A stretch of DNA of 64,000 bases from Leptothoe kymatousa TAU-MAC 1615 (GTDB taxonomy: Bacteria > Cyanobacteriota > Cyanobacteriia > Phormidesmidales > Phormidesmidaceae): assembly GCF_018739865.1 (NCBI RefSeq), contig NZ_JADOER010000004.1, positions 878,157-942,156 of the forward strand, read 5' to 3'. Shown piece after piece: positions 26,686 through 36,867 of the stretch. Under the pieces are notes generated by a model. It had not been told where the DNA came from. It saw only the letters and a program-made list of their open reading frames with translations, and did not search any database. Made by a program: the position numbers and the translations under genes. Position 1 is the stretch's first letter; every line of letters begins with the position of its first letter.

Positions 26686-28118
26686 GATGGTTGGGAATTA
26701 GAGGGCAGATCGGTGTCCAGGCTGGGGGCAAAATAACCCACCTTGCGGAACTGGGGGAAGCTAATGATGAAGAATAGGAGGTTGCGGGTGCAGGTGAAGG
26801 CGGTAAATAGGCTCACCGCAACACCAACCGCCAGGGTGAGGGCAAAGCCTTTAACCAGACCGGCACCAAACCAGAACAAAGCACCGCAGGCAATAATGGT
26901 GGTGATATTACTGTCGAGGATGCTAGAAAACGCCCGATAAAAGCCTGACTCTACGGACCGATAGAGCGTTTTTCCGGCGCGCAGTTCTTCCCGAGTGCGC
27001 TCAAAAATGAGCACATTGGCATCGACGGCCATGCCGATACTGAGAATAAAACCGGCAATACCGGGCAGGGTCATGGTCACCCCAAGAATGTTGTAAGCGG
27101 CCCAGGTGAGCAAGGCGTATACCACTAAGGCGATGTCGGCCAGGATGCCGGGCAGACGATAGTAAATGGCCATGAAAATAAGCACCAAGACTAGGCCAGC
27201 CATGCCGGCGTAAAGGCTGCGTTGGATGCTATCGCGGCCTAGGGTGGCACCGACGGTGCGGTTTTCGACCACCTCTACGGGCACCGGTAGTGCCCCACCC
27301 CGTAGCTGAATTTCTAAGTCCCTAGCGGCTTCTGCGTTAAAGCTACCGGAAATGGTAGCGCTATTGCCGGGGATGCCAGTGGAGGCATACTGCACGTCAA
27401 CGGTGGGGGCGCTGATTAAACGGCTGTCTAGAAAGATGCCCAGCACCCGCCCGGTGCCGGCAATGTTGCGAGTCATGTCCGTAAACAGGGAGCCACCTTC
27501 GTTATTGAAGTAGATGGATACTTCCCATGATTGACCACCGGTGCCCCTGGGGCTAGCTAGGGCATCGGTGAGCTTGTCGCCCTTAAGTTCGGTGTCGTCA
27601 AACAGCTCCAGCAACGTTTCTCGGCTGGTCTGGAGCGCTGAGGTGATTTGTTCGAGTTCGGCCAACTGCTCTTCAGTGATGTTTTCACTGCCAGCGGCCA
27701 AAATGGTCGCCTGCTGAATTTCTTGCTGGCTAATAATGTCTGAAATGGCCCTCAGTTCGCCCTCGGTGCCAGGTTTTTGGGAGCGAAATTCTAGCTGGGC
27801 GGTGCCCCCCAAAACTCGCTGGGCCTGCCCTGGGTCGCTAACGCCGGGCAGTTGAATCAATAGCTGGTCTTGGCCGGAGGTTTGGACGATGGCTTCGGAT
27901 ACGCCCAGTCCGTTAACTCGGTTTTCGATTACCCGCTGGACGGCTTCGAGCTCCCGCTCGGAAATTTGGGTAATCTCTTCGGTGGTCAGTACTTGGAGGG
28001 TAAGTTGAGAGCCTCCCCGCAGATCTAACCCTAACTGTGTGGGTAGCTGCACAATGGTAAACACTGCTGCGATCGCAAGTCCAACAATGACAACCAACAT
28101 CGAGCGTTGTTTACCCAT
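26682..28118 (-). CDS. secD: Protein translocase subunit SecD
   Basis: The 478-residue SecD has a hydrophobic first helix, the [15 protein letters not shown] signature near residues 29-43, a long periplasmic region (P1 base and head), and five C-terminal membrane helices with [24 protein letters not shown], containing the proton-relay Asp. It is slightly shorter than the E. coli protein because the P1 head is compact. secF overlaps its end. A terminator between pdhB and secD (28219-28257) suggests that secDF has its own promoter in the ~100 bp upstream of 28118. Confidence 0.97.
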   Translation of the reverse strand: MGKQRSMLVVIVGLAIAAVFTIVQLPTQLGLDLRGGSQLTLQVLTTEEITQISERELEAVQRVIENRVNGLGVSEAIVQTSGQDQLLIQLPGVSDPGQAQRVLGGTAQLEFRSQKPGTEGELRAISDIISQQEIQQATILAAGSENITEEQLAELEQITSALQTSRETLLELFDDTELKGDKLTDALASPRGTGGQSWEVSIYFNNEGGSLFTDMTRNIAGTGRVLGIFLDSRLISAPTVDVQYASTGIPGNSATISGSFNAEAARDLEIQLRGGALPVPVEVVENRTVGATLGRDSIQRSLYAGMAGLVLVLIFMAIYYRLPGILADIALVVYALLTWAAYNILGVTMTLPGIAGFILSIGMAVDANVLIFERTREELRAGKTLYRSVESGFYRAFSSILDSNITTIIACGALFWFGAGLVKGFALTLAVGVAVSLFTAFTCTRNLLFFIISFPQFRKVGYFAPSLDTDLPSNSQPS

Positions 28119-28218
28119 GGCTGTTCTCCGTCCTATCCATACACCAGTTCACGTAAGCTCTCCAACAGAACATCCTAGTATAGGTTGCCACTGATGCCCC
28201 ATGAATCTCCCACAAAAC

Positions 28219-28257
28219 TAAAAAAAGCACAGAGGACCCAATTTAAGCCCCTGTGCT
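28219..28257 (-). terminator. Terminator of pdhA-pdhB
   Basis: On the minus strand AGCACAGGGG pairs with CCTCTGTGCT and is followed by a run of seven T, 21 bp after the pdhB stop. This divides pdhAB from secDF. Confidence 0.85.
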
Positions 28258-28277
28258 GCATGTCTAGCGACGATGGC

Positions 28278-29261
28278 CTAAACCCGAGCCGTCATCATTT
28301 TTTCCACCGCTTCAACAATTTGCTTCGGCTGCACAATCGTTAAGCTTTCCAAACGGCCATTGTAGGGCGTCGGAATATCCTGGGAAGACAACCGCATGAC
28401 CGGCGCATCGAGCTCATCAAAGAAGCGATCGTTGATGGAGGCAATAATCTCCGCCGCAATACCGCCTGTGCGCATGCACTCTTCCACAATGATGACCTTA
28501 TGGGTCTTGCGGATAGATTCACCGATGGTGTCGTAGTCAATGGGCTTCAGCGAAATCAGATCGATCACTTCAGGATCGAACCCCTGGGCTTCAATGCCCT
28601 TCACCGCCTGCAAGACATGGTGACGCATGCGGGAATAGGTCAAAATCGTTACATCCTTACCCGGGCGCACCACATCGGCCTTATCCAGGGGCACCAGGTA
28701 TTCATCGCTGGGCAAATCTTCCTTCAGGTTGTAGAGCAATACATGCTCGAAAAAGAGTACCGGATTCTTATCGCGAATCGCAGACTTCAATAGCCCCTTA
28801 GCGTTATAGGGCGTAGAGCAAGCCACAATTTTCAAGCCAGGTACCGCCTGAAAATATGCCTCCAGACGTTGGGAGTGTTCTGCCCCCAACTGACGACCGA
28901 CACCCCCCGGTCCGCGAATCACCATGGGAATGTGATAGTTACCGCCCGATGTGTAGGGCAGCATGCCTGCATTATTGGCAATTTGGTTAAACGCCAATAG
29001 CAAAAAACCCATGTTCATCCCTTCAACAATGGGTCTCAGACCAGTCATCGCGGCACCCACCGCCATGCCAGTAAAGCTATTTTCTGCAATGGGGGTATCT
29101 AGCACCCGCAGGGGGCCATATTTCTCATAGAGGCCCTTGGTTACTTTGTACGAGCCGCCGTAGTGGCCCACGTCCTCCCCGATTACAAAGACGGTCTCGT
29201 CCCGGCCCATTTCCTCGTCCACGGCTTCCCGTAGGGCATTAAATAAAAGTGTTTCTGCCAT
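28278..29261 (-). CDS. pdhB: Pyruvate dehydrogenase E1 component, beta subunit
   Basis: The 327-residue subunit forms the alpha2beta2 E1 heterotetramer with PdhA. E1 decarboxylates pyruvate with thiamine diphosphate and acetylates the lipoyl group of E2, giving acetyl-CoA. Recognisable segments are [63 protein letters not shown], and the C-terminal half with [17 protein letters not shown]-like helices. It has normal length. It lies 42 bp after pdhA on the same strand, with the two probably co-transcribed; the E2 and E3 genes are elsewhere. Confidence 0.96.
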   Translation of the reverse strand: MAETLLFNALREAVDEEMGRDETVFVIGEDVGHYGGSYKVTKGLYEKYGPLRVLDTPIAENSFTGMAVGAAMTGLRPIVEGMNMGFLLLAFNQIANNAGMLPYTSGGNYHIPMVIRGPGGVGRQLGAEHSQRLEAYFQAVPGLKIVACSTPYNAKGLLKSAIRDKNPVLFFEHVLLYNLKEDLPSDEYLVPLDKADVVRPGKDVTILTYSRMRHHVLQAVKGIEAQGFDPEVIDLISLKPIDYDTIGESIRKTHKVIIVEECMRTGGIAAEIIASINDRFFDELDAPVMRLSSQDIPTPYNGRLESLTIVQPKQIVEAVEKMMTARV

Positions 29262-29303
29262 TAGATACCTTTGATTTCCTATTAACTGCGTGGTTTATGG
29301 GGC

Positions 29304-30332
29304 TTAGTCTTCAGCAAAAATGTAGCGATGTAGCTCCTCAGGGGATGGCTCAGGGCTGGATTCAGCGAACTTCACCGCGTCTTCCACATGGACTTCAATC
29401 CGCTTTTTGATCGCCTTTAGCTCGGCATCATCCGCTAGGTTTTGCTCAATTAAGTAAGCTTCCATGCGAGTCAGGGGATCGCGTGCCTGCCATTCATCCT
29501 TTTCAGCCTGGGATCTCAGTTCATCTGGATCGGCTAGGGAATGACCTCGGAAGCGATAGGTGAGACATTCAATCAAGGTGGGGCCTTCCCCAGCGCGGGC
29601 CCGAGCCACGGCCTGCTTAGCCACATCCCGCACAGCCAGCACATCCATGCCGTCAACCTCATAGCCCGGCATCCCAAAGACGCTGGCCTTACGATAAATC
29701 TCAGTTTGGGAAGAAGCCCGCTCATGGGCCATACCAATCGCCCACTTATTGTTTTCCACCACAAACAAAATCGGCAACTTCCACAGAGCCGCCATGTTCA
29801 GACACTCAAAGAATTGACCGTTATTCGTGGTGCCATCGCCAAAGAAAGCGGCCGTAACTTGATCTGCGGAGGCATCGCCTAGGGCATCGCGACGGTAGCG
29901 GGACTGAAACGCGGCCCCCAGGGCAACCGGGATACCTTCACCGATAAACGCAAATCCGCCTAGCAAATTGTGCTCTTTGGAAAACATGTGCATGGAACCG
30001 CCGCGGCCTTTACTGCAGCCGGTTTCCTTACCAAAAAGTTCAGCCATAACAGCGTTGGCCGGAACACCCGCACTGAGGGCATGGACGTGGTCGCGATAAG
30101 TGCTGCAAACGAAGTCATCGGGGCGCATGGACTTAATTACCCCACTGGATACAGCCTCCTGGCCATTGTAGAGGTGTACAAATCCGAACATTTTGCCCCG
30201 ATAGTACATTTCGGCACACTTGTCCTCGAAGTACCGTCCCAGGACCATGTCCTCGTATAGCCTCAGGCCTTCTTCTTTATCGATCTTTGCTGAAGTTGCT
30301 TGAAATGTGGGTAATATCCTTTCCTGAACCAT
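29304..30332 (-). CDS. pdhA: Pyruvate dehydrogenase E1 component, alpha subunit
   Basis: I chose the ATG at 30332 (342 residues, [10 protein letters not shown]), which matches the usual cyanobacterial length; the frame continues ten codons upstream. The thiamine diphosphate motif [31 protein letters not shown] is intact (about residues 167-197). The phosphorylation-loop region [13 protein letters not shown] and [17 protein letters not shown] are typical of the E1-alpha family. pdhB follows after 42 bp. Confidence 0.96.
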   Translation of the reverse strand: MVQERILPTFQATSAKIDKEEGLRLYEDMVLGRYFEDKCAEMYYRGKMFGFVHLYNGQEAVSSGVIKSMRPDDFVCSTYRDHVHALSAGVPANAVMAELFGKETGCSKGRGGSMHMFSKEHNLLGGFAFIGEGIPVALGAAFQSRYRRDALGDASADQVTAAFFGDGTTNNGQFFECLNMAALWKLPILFVVENNKWAIGMAHERASSQTEIYRKASVFGMPGYEVDGMDVLAVRDVAKQAVARARAGEGPTLIECLTYRFRGHSLADPDELRSQAEKDEWQARDPLTRMEAYLIEQNLADDAELKAIKKRIEVHVEDAVKFAESSPEPSPEELHRYIFAED

Positions 30333-31088
30333 TGGCTTGCCAATTGCCTCGCCGCAATACAAATTATGATTATTCCAAAAAAGTGATCAATTCATGATCA
30401 ACTTCGAGAATGCACACCAATTATCTAGCCTTATTGGTCGCAATTGACCGTTTCCAATTTTAACGACAAACCGTTTGGCTAAAGGGCAAATGTACCTTTC
30501 CCGTGCGGAAATAGCGTGAATATTCACTTAGATTAAGTTGATGCTGGATAATGTGTGTTAAGCGCTATGATGTCTGGCCAAGTGCCTATTCAACTAAATT
30601 CTATTGATATACCCTGCCATTATGAATAGCTAAAAATTAATGCTGTGATTGTTCCAGTTACTAAATCAATTATCTAAAAAGTTTGATTTCTTACTGTAGG
30701 CTTTCAAATATCAGCATTTCATAGCTATTATGTATGCGGTTTTTAGTAGATGACTGTTTCCCCTTGTTGGTTTGGTACTTTCTAGGCATCACTGATGTCT
30801 AAGGCTGCTATCGAGCTGCAATTTCAGGGACTGGCGTTGCTATTCCGCAGGCTGACGTGAACTGTCCAATCTAAGTGATTGGAGCGTTGTAAACCTTGGG
30901 AAATTCCTGCGGTTCGCAACGGTTGAAGGTTGGCAAGACGGCAAAGTCTGTATATGTTGGGGTGCTGCTGACCCTCGGCATGACTTTATCTGAAAGATGT
31001 TGCTCTACAGCGCGTTTATCCAGATCGGTCCATGCTCCAAATCAGCAACGGCTAAGTTGACGTCAACTCAGATGCTAAGGAAGTCACT
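30333..31088. other. 756-bp divergent intergenic region between pdhA and ftn2
   Basis: No gene, tRNA or clear structured RNA was found on either strand. The half next to pdhA (30363-30760) is AT-rich and should hold the pdhA promoter; the half next to ftn2 has average composition. Any small RNA here would need transcript data. Confidence 0.5.
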
Positions 31089-33263
31089 GTGCAAATTCCG
31101 CTAGATTACTACCGAATCCTGGGACTGCCCATGCAAGCGACAGCGGAACAACTGGAGCAAGCTCACCGTGACCGCACCCTACAGCTACCCCGACGAGAAT
31201 ATTCGGAGTTTGCAATTCAGTCGCGCAAGCAGCTGATTGATTCGGCCTATGCCGCTTTAGAAGATTCCAGCAAGCGTCGGGACTATGATTCGCACTTAAT
31301 CGCCGCTGGGGGGCCGGCTGCCATCGAACCCGTATCCATAGAAATCTATGAAGGGCAGTTAATTGGTGCTCTTTTGGTGCTATTGGAGCTGGGCGAGTAC
31401 GAGTTGGTGATTCGCTATGGACGTCCGTATTTGAGTAGTGGGTCTGGCCAGTTGGGTCAAACGGCACAGGAAACCCTAGCGGATGTGGTGTTGACCATTG
31501 GCCTAGCTTGTTTGGAGCTAGGTCGAGAACAGTGGCAACAGCATCAGTATGAAAACGCTGCGGAATCGTTAGAAACCGGTTATGAGCTCATGTTGCGGGA
31601 AAGTCTGTTCCCCGCCATGCAAGCGGAAATCCAAGCCGACTTAGATAAATTAAAGCCCTATCGAATTCTGGAGCTGGTCGCTCGACCCTTGGGAGACAAA
31701 GCGGCTCGACAGCATGGTGTCGAGCTATTGAAGTCGATGTTGGCTCAGCGAGGCGGGATCGATGGTGCCAATGACGATGCATCGGGTCTGGGTGTAGAAG
31801 ATTTTTTACGGTTCGTTCAGCAGCTGCGCAGCTATCTCACCTCGGCAGAACAGCAGGATATTTTTGAGGTTGAAGCTCAGCGACCTTCTTCTGTCGGTCT
31901 TTACTTATCGGTGTATGCGCTACTGGCTAGGGGGTTTGCTCGGCATCAGCCCAATCTAGTGCGTCAAGCGAAGCAGCGGCTTGCGCTATTGACGGAGCGC
32001 CAGGATGTTTATCTGGAGCAGGCCGTATGTGCGGTGCTGCTGGGGCAGACCGAAGAGGCGACCTATGCGTTGGAACGCAGTCACGAGCGGGAACCCATTT
32101 CGTTTATTCGCGAGCATTCTGCTGGGGCCCCCGATCTGTTGCCTGGCCTGTGTCTATATACGGAGCGCTGGTTGCAGCAGGACGTTTTCCCATTCTTTCG
32201 CGATTTAGATCAAAGTAGCGTCACCCTCAAGGACTACTTTGCCAATGAGCAGGTCCAAGCGTATTTAGAGGCGATGCCCCCCGATGATGTGGCCCCGGCG
32301 CCCATACCCGGTAGATGGGGCGCAGCGCCGCCACCGTCCGATCCTGGACGCTGGGGTGCCGCACCTGGGGGCGTGGCTCCTGACTATGGTGAGGCACCTA
32401 CCTACCGACGTTCGTCGGGGGCTGGGACCGCCACGGCATTTGGTGTGGGTGCGGCTGCGGCCGGTGCCGCCGGAATTGGCGCGGCTGGGGCTGCGGCCAT
32501 GGGGGCTGGGATCGGCGCGGCGGCATCTACGGCTGCTCCACCGCCACGGCCTACCTATACGGCTGAGCAGGTTTCTAGCCTTTCCCCTGAAGGTTCCTTG
32601 GATGAGGTGGAACCTGTCTCTACCATCGCGTTTGATGATGGCGGCGACGATGACGACGACGATGAGACGTTGCGGCGACGCTCTGGGGCTCCAAAGTGGG
32701 GCCGGTTGGCCCTAGTTTTGTTGCTTGGCCTCCTGGGGCTGGGGGTGTTGGGCTTTATTGTGGCTCAGCTGTTGGGCTGGGTCGGGGCGCTATTCAGTGG
32801 GCCTAAGCTTAAGGGCGATCCCTTAGATGTGGATGTGTCTCGTCCGGCAATTGAGCTACCTGCTGAAGAGGGTGTCTCTACGTCCACGAATGTTCAGGTG
32901 ATTGCTGAGGAAACATTGCAGTCTTGGTATCGGGCTAAGGGGGAAGCCATGGGGCCACAGTGGAATGTGGAGGCGCTATCTGACATATTGCTGGAGCCCG
33001 CCCTGTCTGACTGGACCGGTAGGGCCCAGAAAAACCAGAGCCAGGGATATCACGTGGAGTACGAGCAGACGATTCAAAATATTTTGGTTGAAGAGGTCGC
33101 CGAGGATCAGCTCAAGGTCACCGCTGATGTGGATGAGACGGGGCAATCTTACTTATTTGGTGCGCCGGATGGGTCTACGTCTTTTGAAGATCAGCTGACG
33201 GTTGAGTACAGCTTGCAGAAGCAGGACGATAAGTGGATGATTGAGTCCTTTGCGGTGCAGTGA
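31089..33263 (+). CDS. ftn2: Cell division protein Ftn2/ZipN (ARC6 homologue)
   Basis: Ftn2 (also ZipN, plant ARC6) anchors FtsZ to the membrane and organises the divisome in cyanobacteria. The 724-residue protein starts at GTG. It has an N-terminal J-like domain (LDYYRILGLPMQATAEQLEQAHRDRTLQLPR ... RRDYD), an alpha-helical middle, and a long Ala/Gly/Pro-rich variable linker (residues ~400-500). An acidic patch (DDGGDDDDDDE) follows, then one transmembrane helix (ALVLLLGLLGLGVLGFIVAQLLG near 545-567) and a C-terminal IMS-type periplasmic domain (ETLQSWYRAKGEAMG ... DDKWMIESFAVQ). The linker is unusually rich in Ala and Gly. It is followed after 60 bp by a nuclease gene. Confidence 0.95.
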   Translation: MQIPLDYYRILGLPMQATAEQLEQAHRDRTLQLPRREYSEFAIQSRKQLIDSAYAALEDSSKRRDYDSHLIAAGGPAAIEPVSIEIYEGQLIGALLVLLELGEYELVIRYGRPYLSSGSGQLGQTAQETLADVVLTIGLACLELGREQWQQHQYENAAESLETGYELMLRESLFPAMQAEIQADLDKLKPYRILELVARPLGDKAARQHGVELLKSMLAQRGGIDGANDDASGLGVEDFLRFVQQLRSYLTSAEQQDIFEVEAQRPSSVGLYLSVYALLARGFARHQPNLVRQAKQRLALLTERQDVYLEQAVCAVLLGQTEEATYALERSHEREPISFIREHSAGAPDLLPGLCLYTERWLQQDVFPFFRDLDQSSVTLKDYFANEQVQAYLEAMPPDDVAPAPIPGRWGAAPPPSDPGRWGAAPGGVAPDYGEAPTYRRSSGAGTATAFGVGAAAAGAAGIGAAGAAAMGAGIGAAASTAAPPPRPTYTAEQVSSLSPEGSLDEVEPVSTIAFDDGGDDDDDDETLRRRSGAPKWGRLALVLLLGLLGLGVLGFIVAQLLGWVGALFSGPKLKGDPLDVDVSRPAIELPAEEGVSTSTNVQVIAEETLQSWYRAKGEAMGPQWNVEALSDILLEPALSDWTGRAQKNQSQGYHVEYEQTIQNILVEEVAEDQLKVTADVDETGQSYLFGAPDGSTSFEDQLTVEYSLQKQDDKWMIESFAVQ

Positions 33264-33323
33264 TGGTGATTTTGGCGGTGCTGGGTCTCCCGCTGCCTCG
33301 ATGGAAAAGATACTGATATAGGC

Positions 33324-34028
33324 GTGTTGGATAGATCGCTTGTGCCTTTCGATCAGCACCAGTTATTGCCCCACTTTACGGCTAAGCGGGTGTCGGTAAA
33401 TCGTCGTCGCCATTTTGAAGTAGAAGGGCAGCGGTTGCCTGGGGTCACCACAATTTTGTCGGCTACGAAGCCGCGGGAAGCTAAGGAGCGTCTATGGCGC
33501 TGGCGCGATCGCATTGGTGCCGAAGAAGCCAATCGCATTACGGCTAAGGCCTCCCGCTCGGGCACCCGCATCCATAAGGTGATCAAGGCATACCTGCGCC
33601 AGGAAGAATGGTCCTTGCCGGAGGGGACCGAAGGCTTTTGGGCCTCCATTGAGCCAGTGCTGGAAAATATTGACCAGGTGCTGCTGGTGGAGGGGGCGGT
33701 TTGGCACCCGCTAAAGTTTGCCGGATATCCTGATGCGCTGATGGTGTACGACGGGCAACTGTTGGTGTGTGACTGGAAAACGGCGCGCAGACCGAAGCAG
33801 GAAGACTGGATTGAGGATTATTTTTTGCAGGTGGCGGCCTACTGCTGGGCGGTGAACTGGGTGTATCGTGACCACGGCATTAAGGTGGAGCGGGCCATGG
33901 TTGCGATCGCATTAGAAGACAGTCCGGCCCAGCTATTTAAGTTAGAGCCCGAGTCCCTAGGGCACCATTGGAGGCAGTTTCAGCAGCGCCTGCGTCAATA
34001 CTATCGATTTCATGCCCTCAAGGGCTGA
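33324..34028 (+). CDS. PD-(D/E)XK superfamily nuclease
   Basis: A 234-residue protein with the core of a PD-(D/E)XK nuclease: an N-terminal helix with SRSGTRIHKVIKAYL, the strand-turn motif FAGYPDALMVYDGQLLVCDWKTA supplying P-D, D and K catalytic residues (about residues 130-153), and a Gln-containing helix FLQVAAYCWAVNW. It also contains LPGVTTILSATKP, found near the start of MGME1-like single-strand exonucleases of this superfamily. Function (DNA repair or RNA processing) is not determined. It lies 60 bp after ftn2 on the same strand and ends within a set of overlapping palindromes. Confidence 0.85.
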   Translation: MLDRSLVPFDQHQLLPHFTAKRVSVNRRRHFEVEGQRLPGVTTILSATKPREAKERLWRWRDRIGAEEANRITAKASRSGTRIHKVIKAYLRQEEWSLPEGTEGFWASIEPVLENIDQVLLVEGAVWHPLKFAGYPDALMVYDGQLLVCDWKTARRPKQEDWIEDYFLQVAAYCWAVNWVYRDHGIKVERAMVAIALEDSPAQLFKLEPESLGHHWRQFQQRLRQYYRFHALKG

Positions 34029-34047
34029 GCCGGCTCAGACGTCTGAG
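34025..34047. repeat. Overlapping alternative palindromes at the nuclease stop codon
   Basis: The arms run CTGAG-CC-GG-CTCAG-AC-GT-CTGAG. The middle CTCAG can pair with either the first or the third arm, so two 14-bp palindromes (34025-34038 and 34034-34047) exclude each other. The first spans the TGA stop. They are tight stems without loops and may act at the DNA level. Confidence 0.75.
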
Positions 34048-34275
34048 ACGCCAATCATCGATTGCGGGTATCCCAAAGTACCTACCGCAGGATGGTGGCA
34101 CTAGGACCCCATGGGCAGCCGATTCCAGCAAAATTACGGGGTATCTAGGCATTCGGTCGTATTTCTCTTAACACTCCTTTAATTGCCGACGGAGAATACT
34201 TTGGTATACTCCAATCAAAATTACTACGAGTAAACACGGAACCTGTTCCCGTAGTCATCACTTGTAAGGAGCCCC

Positions 34276-34623
34276 ATGAACTTTCTCATTCCCTTTATTG
34301 TTACCTGGTTGATTACTACGATTGCTCTAGTAATCATCACCTTTCTACCCACTGGTGTTGAGTCTGATAGCTTTGGCAAAACTGCCATTACGGCCCTAGT
34401 GTTTGGTGTGCTCAACGGTATCGTTGGCATCGTAGCTAGCCTGCCAGTATTAGGCGGGTTGGTTTGGCTGGTCACCCTGGGTGGGTTGCTGCTAAACCTA
34501 ATTTTGTTTGGCCTATCTGCCAAGCTCGTTGAAGGTTTCCGCCTCCGCTGGGGGATCTGGAGCGCAATCATTGGCGCGTTCTTGCTATCCGTCATTACCT
34601 CTGTTTTGGGCGCCATCATCTAA
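34276..34623 (+). CDS. Phage-holin-family (PF04020-like) small membrane protein
   Basis: 115 residues, almost entirely hydrophobic, with three to four membrane segments (FLIPFIVTWLITTIALVIITFL; ALVFGVLNGIVGIVAS; LVWLVTLGGLLLNLILFGLSAKLV; IIGAFLLSVITSVLGAII). The layout with LNxIVGxxASLPV and the LNLILFGLSAKLVEGF segment matches the membrane family annotated as phage holin superfamily IV. Chromosomal cyanobacterial copies stand alone, without lysis genes, and their role is unknown. AAGGAG precedes the ATG by four bases. A terminator follows. Confidence 0.85.
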   Translation: MNFLIPFIVTWLITTIALVIITFLPTGVESDSFGKTAITALVFGVLNGIVGIVASLPVLGGLVWLVTLGGLLLNLILFGLSAKLVEGFRLRWGIWSAIIGAFLLSVITSVLGAII

Positions 34624-34707
34624 CTGATGGAGATAGGGCGGCAGGGCTAGCAATGTGCGCTGCCGAATAATTTTGGCGTCTATTGGCCGCTAAGAAATAA
34701 TTTAAAG

Positions 34708-34736
34708 AAGGGGCGCCTAGCGCTCCTTTTTTATTG
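34708..34736 (+). terminator. Terminator after the holin-like gene
   Basis: AAGGGGCGC pairs with GCGCTCCTT (one G:U) and runs into six T, 85 bp after the stop. Confidence 0.85.
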
Positions 34737-34958
34737 TTTGGCCTATGTCAAGTTCTAGCCATTTGCTATAGCTAGCGTGAAGTCTAAAACTTTTTGTAGT
34801 TCTCTATACTATGATGAAGACATTTAACGTTAGATAGTGAGTCATCAGTGATGTTGACCATTGTCTACGTTGCTTAGGACGAAGGCTGATGATACTCGTC
34901 CCACCCAGGTGTCACCTTGCCTTCTTGACTAGGCGTTTTGCTTAGGAGCTGAGAATGT

Positions 34959-36662
34959 ATGGCTGGGCTTGAAAAAATGCGCCGGTATGATGCTGTTGCG
35001 ATCGCAGATTACTATCGCTTTCGTCTCTTAACCGTATTCTGGCGAGCAATTTCCGTAGCCATAATGCTAGGCAGTTTTGTCCTAGGGCTACTGTTCGATC
35101 GGGTTTTTAGATGTCAAGAAAAAAATGAACCCAAGCGGGCGGCGCAGCTGCGCAAAATATTAACGGACCTGGGACCCACATTCATTAAAGTTGGCCAGGC
35201 CCTTTCCACCCGCCCGGACTTGGTGAATCCAAGATTTTTAGATGAGCTGATCAAGCTACAGGATCAGCTGCCCCCCTTCGATAGCTATGTGGCTAGCCGC
35301 ATCATCGAAAAAGAGCTGGGACGCACCACGGACGAAATGTATAGCTACATTTCCCCTGAGCCCGTGGCCGCTGCCAGTTTGGGGCAGGTTTACAAAGCTC
35401 GGCTCTACACCGGAGAGCAGGTGGCAGTTAAGGTGCAGCGCCCCGGTTTGGTGCCCATCATTTGCCGTGACCTCTACCTAATGCGTTGGGCCGCCGGGTG
35501 GCTTGCCCCCTGGCTACCGCTGAACTTGGGCCATGACCTGACCCTGATTGTGGATGAGTTTGGCGTCAAGCTATTCGAAGAAATTGACTACCTAAACGAG
35601 GGCCGCAATGCCGAGGCCTTTGCCGCCAACTTTGCCGATGACCCCAAGGTCAAGGTGCCTTCCATCTATTGGCGCTATACCAGCACCCGAGTGCTTACCC
35701 TAGAGTGGATTGACGGCATTAAGCTCACCGATATTTCGAAAGTGAAAGCCGCTGGCCTAGATTCGGATGAATTGGTCACCATCGGTGTCTCCTCCGGTTT
35801 ACGGCAGCTGCTAGAGTTTGGCTTTTTCCATGCCGATCCCCATCCTGGCAACTTGTTTGCCATGGCCGATGGCTCCATGGCCTACATTGACTTTGGCATG
35901 ATGGATCAGCTGGGTCAGGAAATGAAAGAAACCCTGGTGGATTCCGTTGTGCACCTGATTAACCAGGAATATGACAAGCTGGCGGATGATTTTGTAAAAC
36001 TGGGCTTTTTGACCCCAGATGTGGACGTACGTCCCATCGTGCCTGCCCTAGAAGCCGTGTTTGACGGTGCCATTGGCGAAAGCGTGGGCAATTTTAACTT
36101 CAAAAGCATCACCGATCAGTTCTCTGAGGTGATGTACGAATATCCGTTTCGGGTGCCTGCCAAGTTTGCCCTAATTATTCGTTCTCTGGTTACCCAAGAG
36201 GGGTTGGCCCTCACCCTAAATCCAGAGTTTAAGATTGTGGAAATTGCCTATCCCTACGTCGCCCGACGGTTGCTGATGGGAGAAACCGCTTCTTTGCGTC
36301 AGCGCTTGTTGGAAGTCCTCTTTAAGGACGGGCGTTTCCAATGGCAGCGTTTGGAAAATATGATTCGCATTGCCCAAAGCGATCAAGGCTTCAATTTAAT
36401 TCCCACGGCGGGTCTAGGCATGCAGTTTTTAATGTCGGAGGAAGGCCGCTATTTGCGTCAGCAAATTTTGTCAGCCCTGACCGAAGACAATCGTCTGCAT
36501 ACGGAAGAAGTCTTTCGCCTATGGCAGCTAGTGAAGGATGACCTGCAGCCAGATCAGCTATTGGAAGCGGCGTGGGGCGCCCTGGCCGATTTCTCAAAAA
36601 ATCAGGCCGCTGCCCTAGTGCCCACCGAGTTAACATCCGTGTTCTCGGGCGCTGGGCGCTAA
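34959..36662 (+). CDS. ABC1/UbiB/AarF-family atypical kinase
   Basis: A 567-residue ABC1 kinase-like protein. After an N-terminal hydrophobic segment (AISVAIMLGSFVLGLLF, ~25-42) come the family-specific GPTFIKVGQALSTRPDLV (KxGQ motif) and the Ala-rich loop PVAAASLGQVYKARL in place of the usual glycine loop. Then come the VAIKV-like lysine (GEQVAVKVQRPG), the catalytic FHADPHPGNLF (HxDxHxxN) and the DFG-like YIDFGMM. UbiB/ABC1K proteins support isoprenoid-quinone synthesis or membrane lipid homeostasis; cyanobacteria have several and the paralogue cannot be named here. AGGAG precedes the start by ten bases. Confidence 0.95.
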   Translation: MAGLEKMRRYDAVAIADYYRFRLLTVFWRAISVAIMLGSFVLGLLFDRVFRCQEKNEPKRAAQLRKILTDLGPTFIKVGQALSTRPDLVNPRFLDELIKLQDQLPPFDSYVASRIIEKELGRTTDEMYSYISPEPVAAASLGQVYKARLYTGEQVAVKVQRPGLVPIICRDLYLMRWAAGWLAPWLPLNLGHDLTLIVDEFGVKLFEEIDYLNEGRNAEAFAANFADDPKVKVPSIYWRYTSTRVLTLEWIDGIKLTDISKVKAAGLDSDELVTIGVSSGLRQLLEFGFFHADPHPGNLFAMADGSMAYIDFGMMDQLGQEMKETLVDSVVHLINQEYDKLADDFVKLGFLTPDVDVRPIVPALEAVFDGAIGESVGNFNFKSITDQFSEVMYEYPFRVPAKFALIIRSLVTQEGLALTLNPEFKIVEIAYPYVARRLLMGETASLRQRLLEVLFKDGRFQWQRLENMIRIAQSDQGFNLIPTAGLGMQFLMSEEGRYLRQQILSALTEDNRLHTEEVFRLWQLVKDDLQPDQLLEAAWGALADFSKNQAAALVPTELTSVFSGAGR

Positions 36663-36819
36663 GCTGAATTTGTCGGCTCCCAACATAAAGTGGGCCGATT
36701 TTCTCAGAAATCTAGGGTTCGGAAGTCGGAATATCCTCTATTTCTAATTTCCGGCTTCGACCTTAGCCAAGATTTTCTCGGTAATAAAAATTAGACCCCG
36801 ATTTTTACCATGGCTCGTT

Positions 36820-36855
36820 ATGGAGAGGGCCTCTCTCATGGAGAGGGCCTCTCTC
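36820..36855. repeat. Tandem duplicated 18-bp palindromic unit
   Basis: ATGGAGAGGGCCTCTCTC is present twice head-to-tail (36820-36837, 36838-36855), each holding GAGAGG/CCTCTC stems. It lies between the ABC1 kinase stop and the HD-domain gene, 13 bp before the latter's start, and is followed by TTTG. A partial third version appears just inside the next coding region. Confidence 0.85.
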
Positions 36856-36867
36856 TTTGATGGTTGA

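Noticed and set aside
34276-34623. Prophage indicated by the holin-family gene
   Set aside because: No lysis, integrase or structural phage genes nearby; this membrane family occurs as single chromosomal genes in cyanobacteria.
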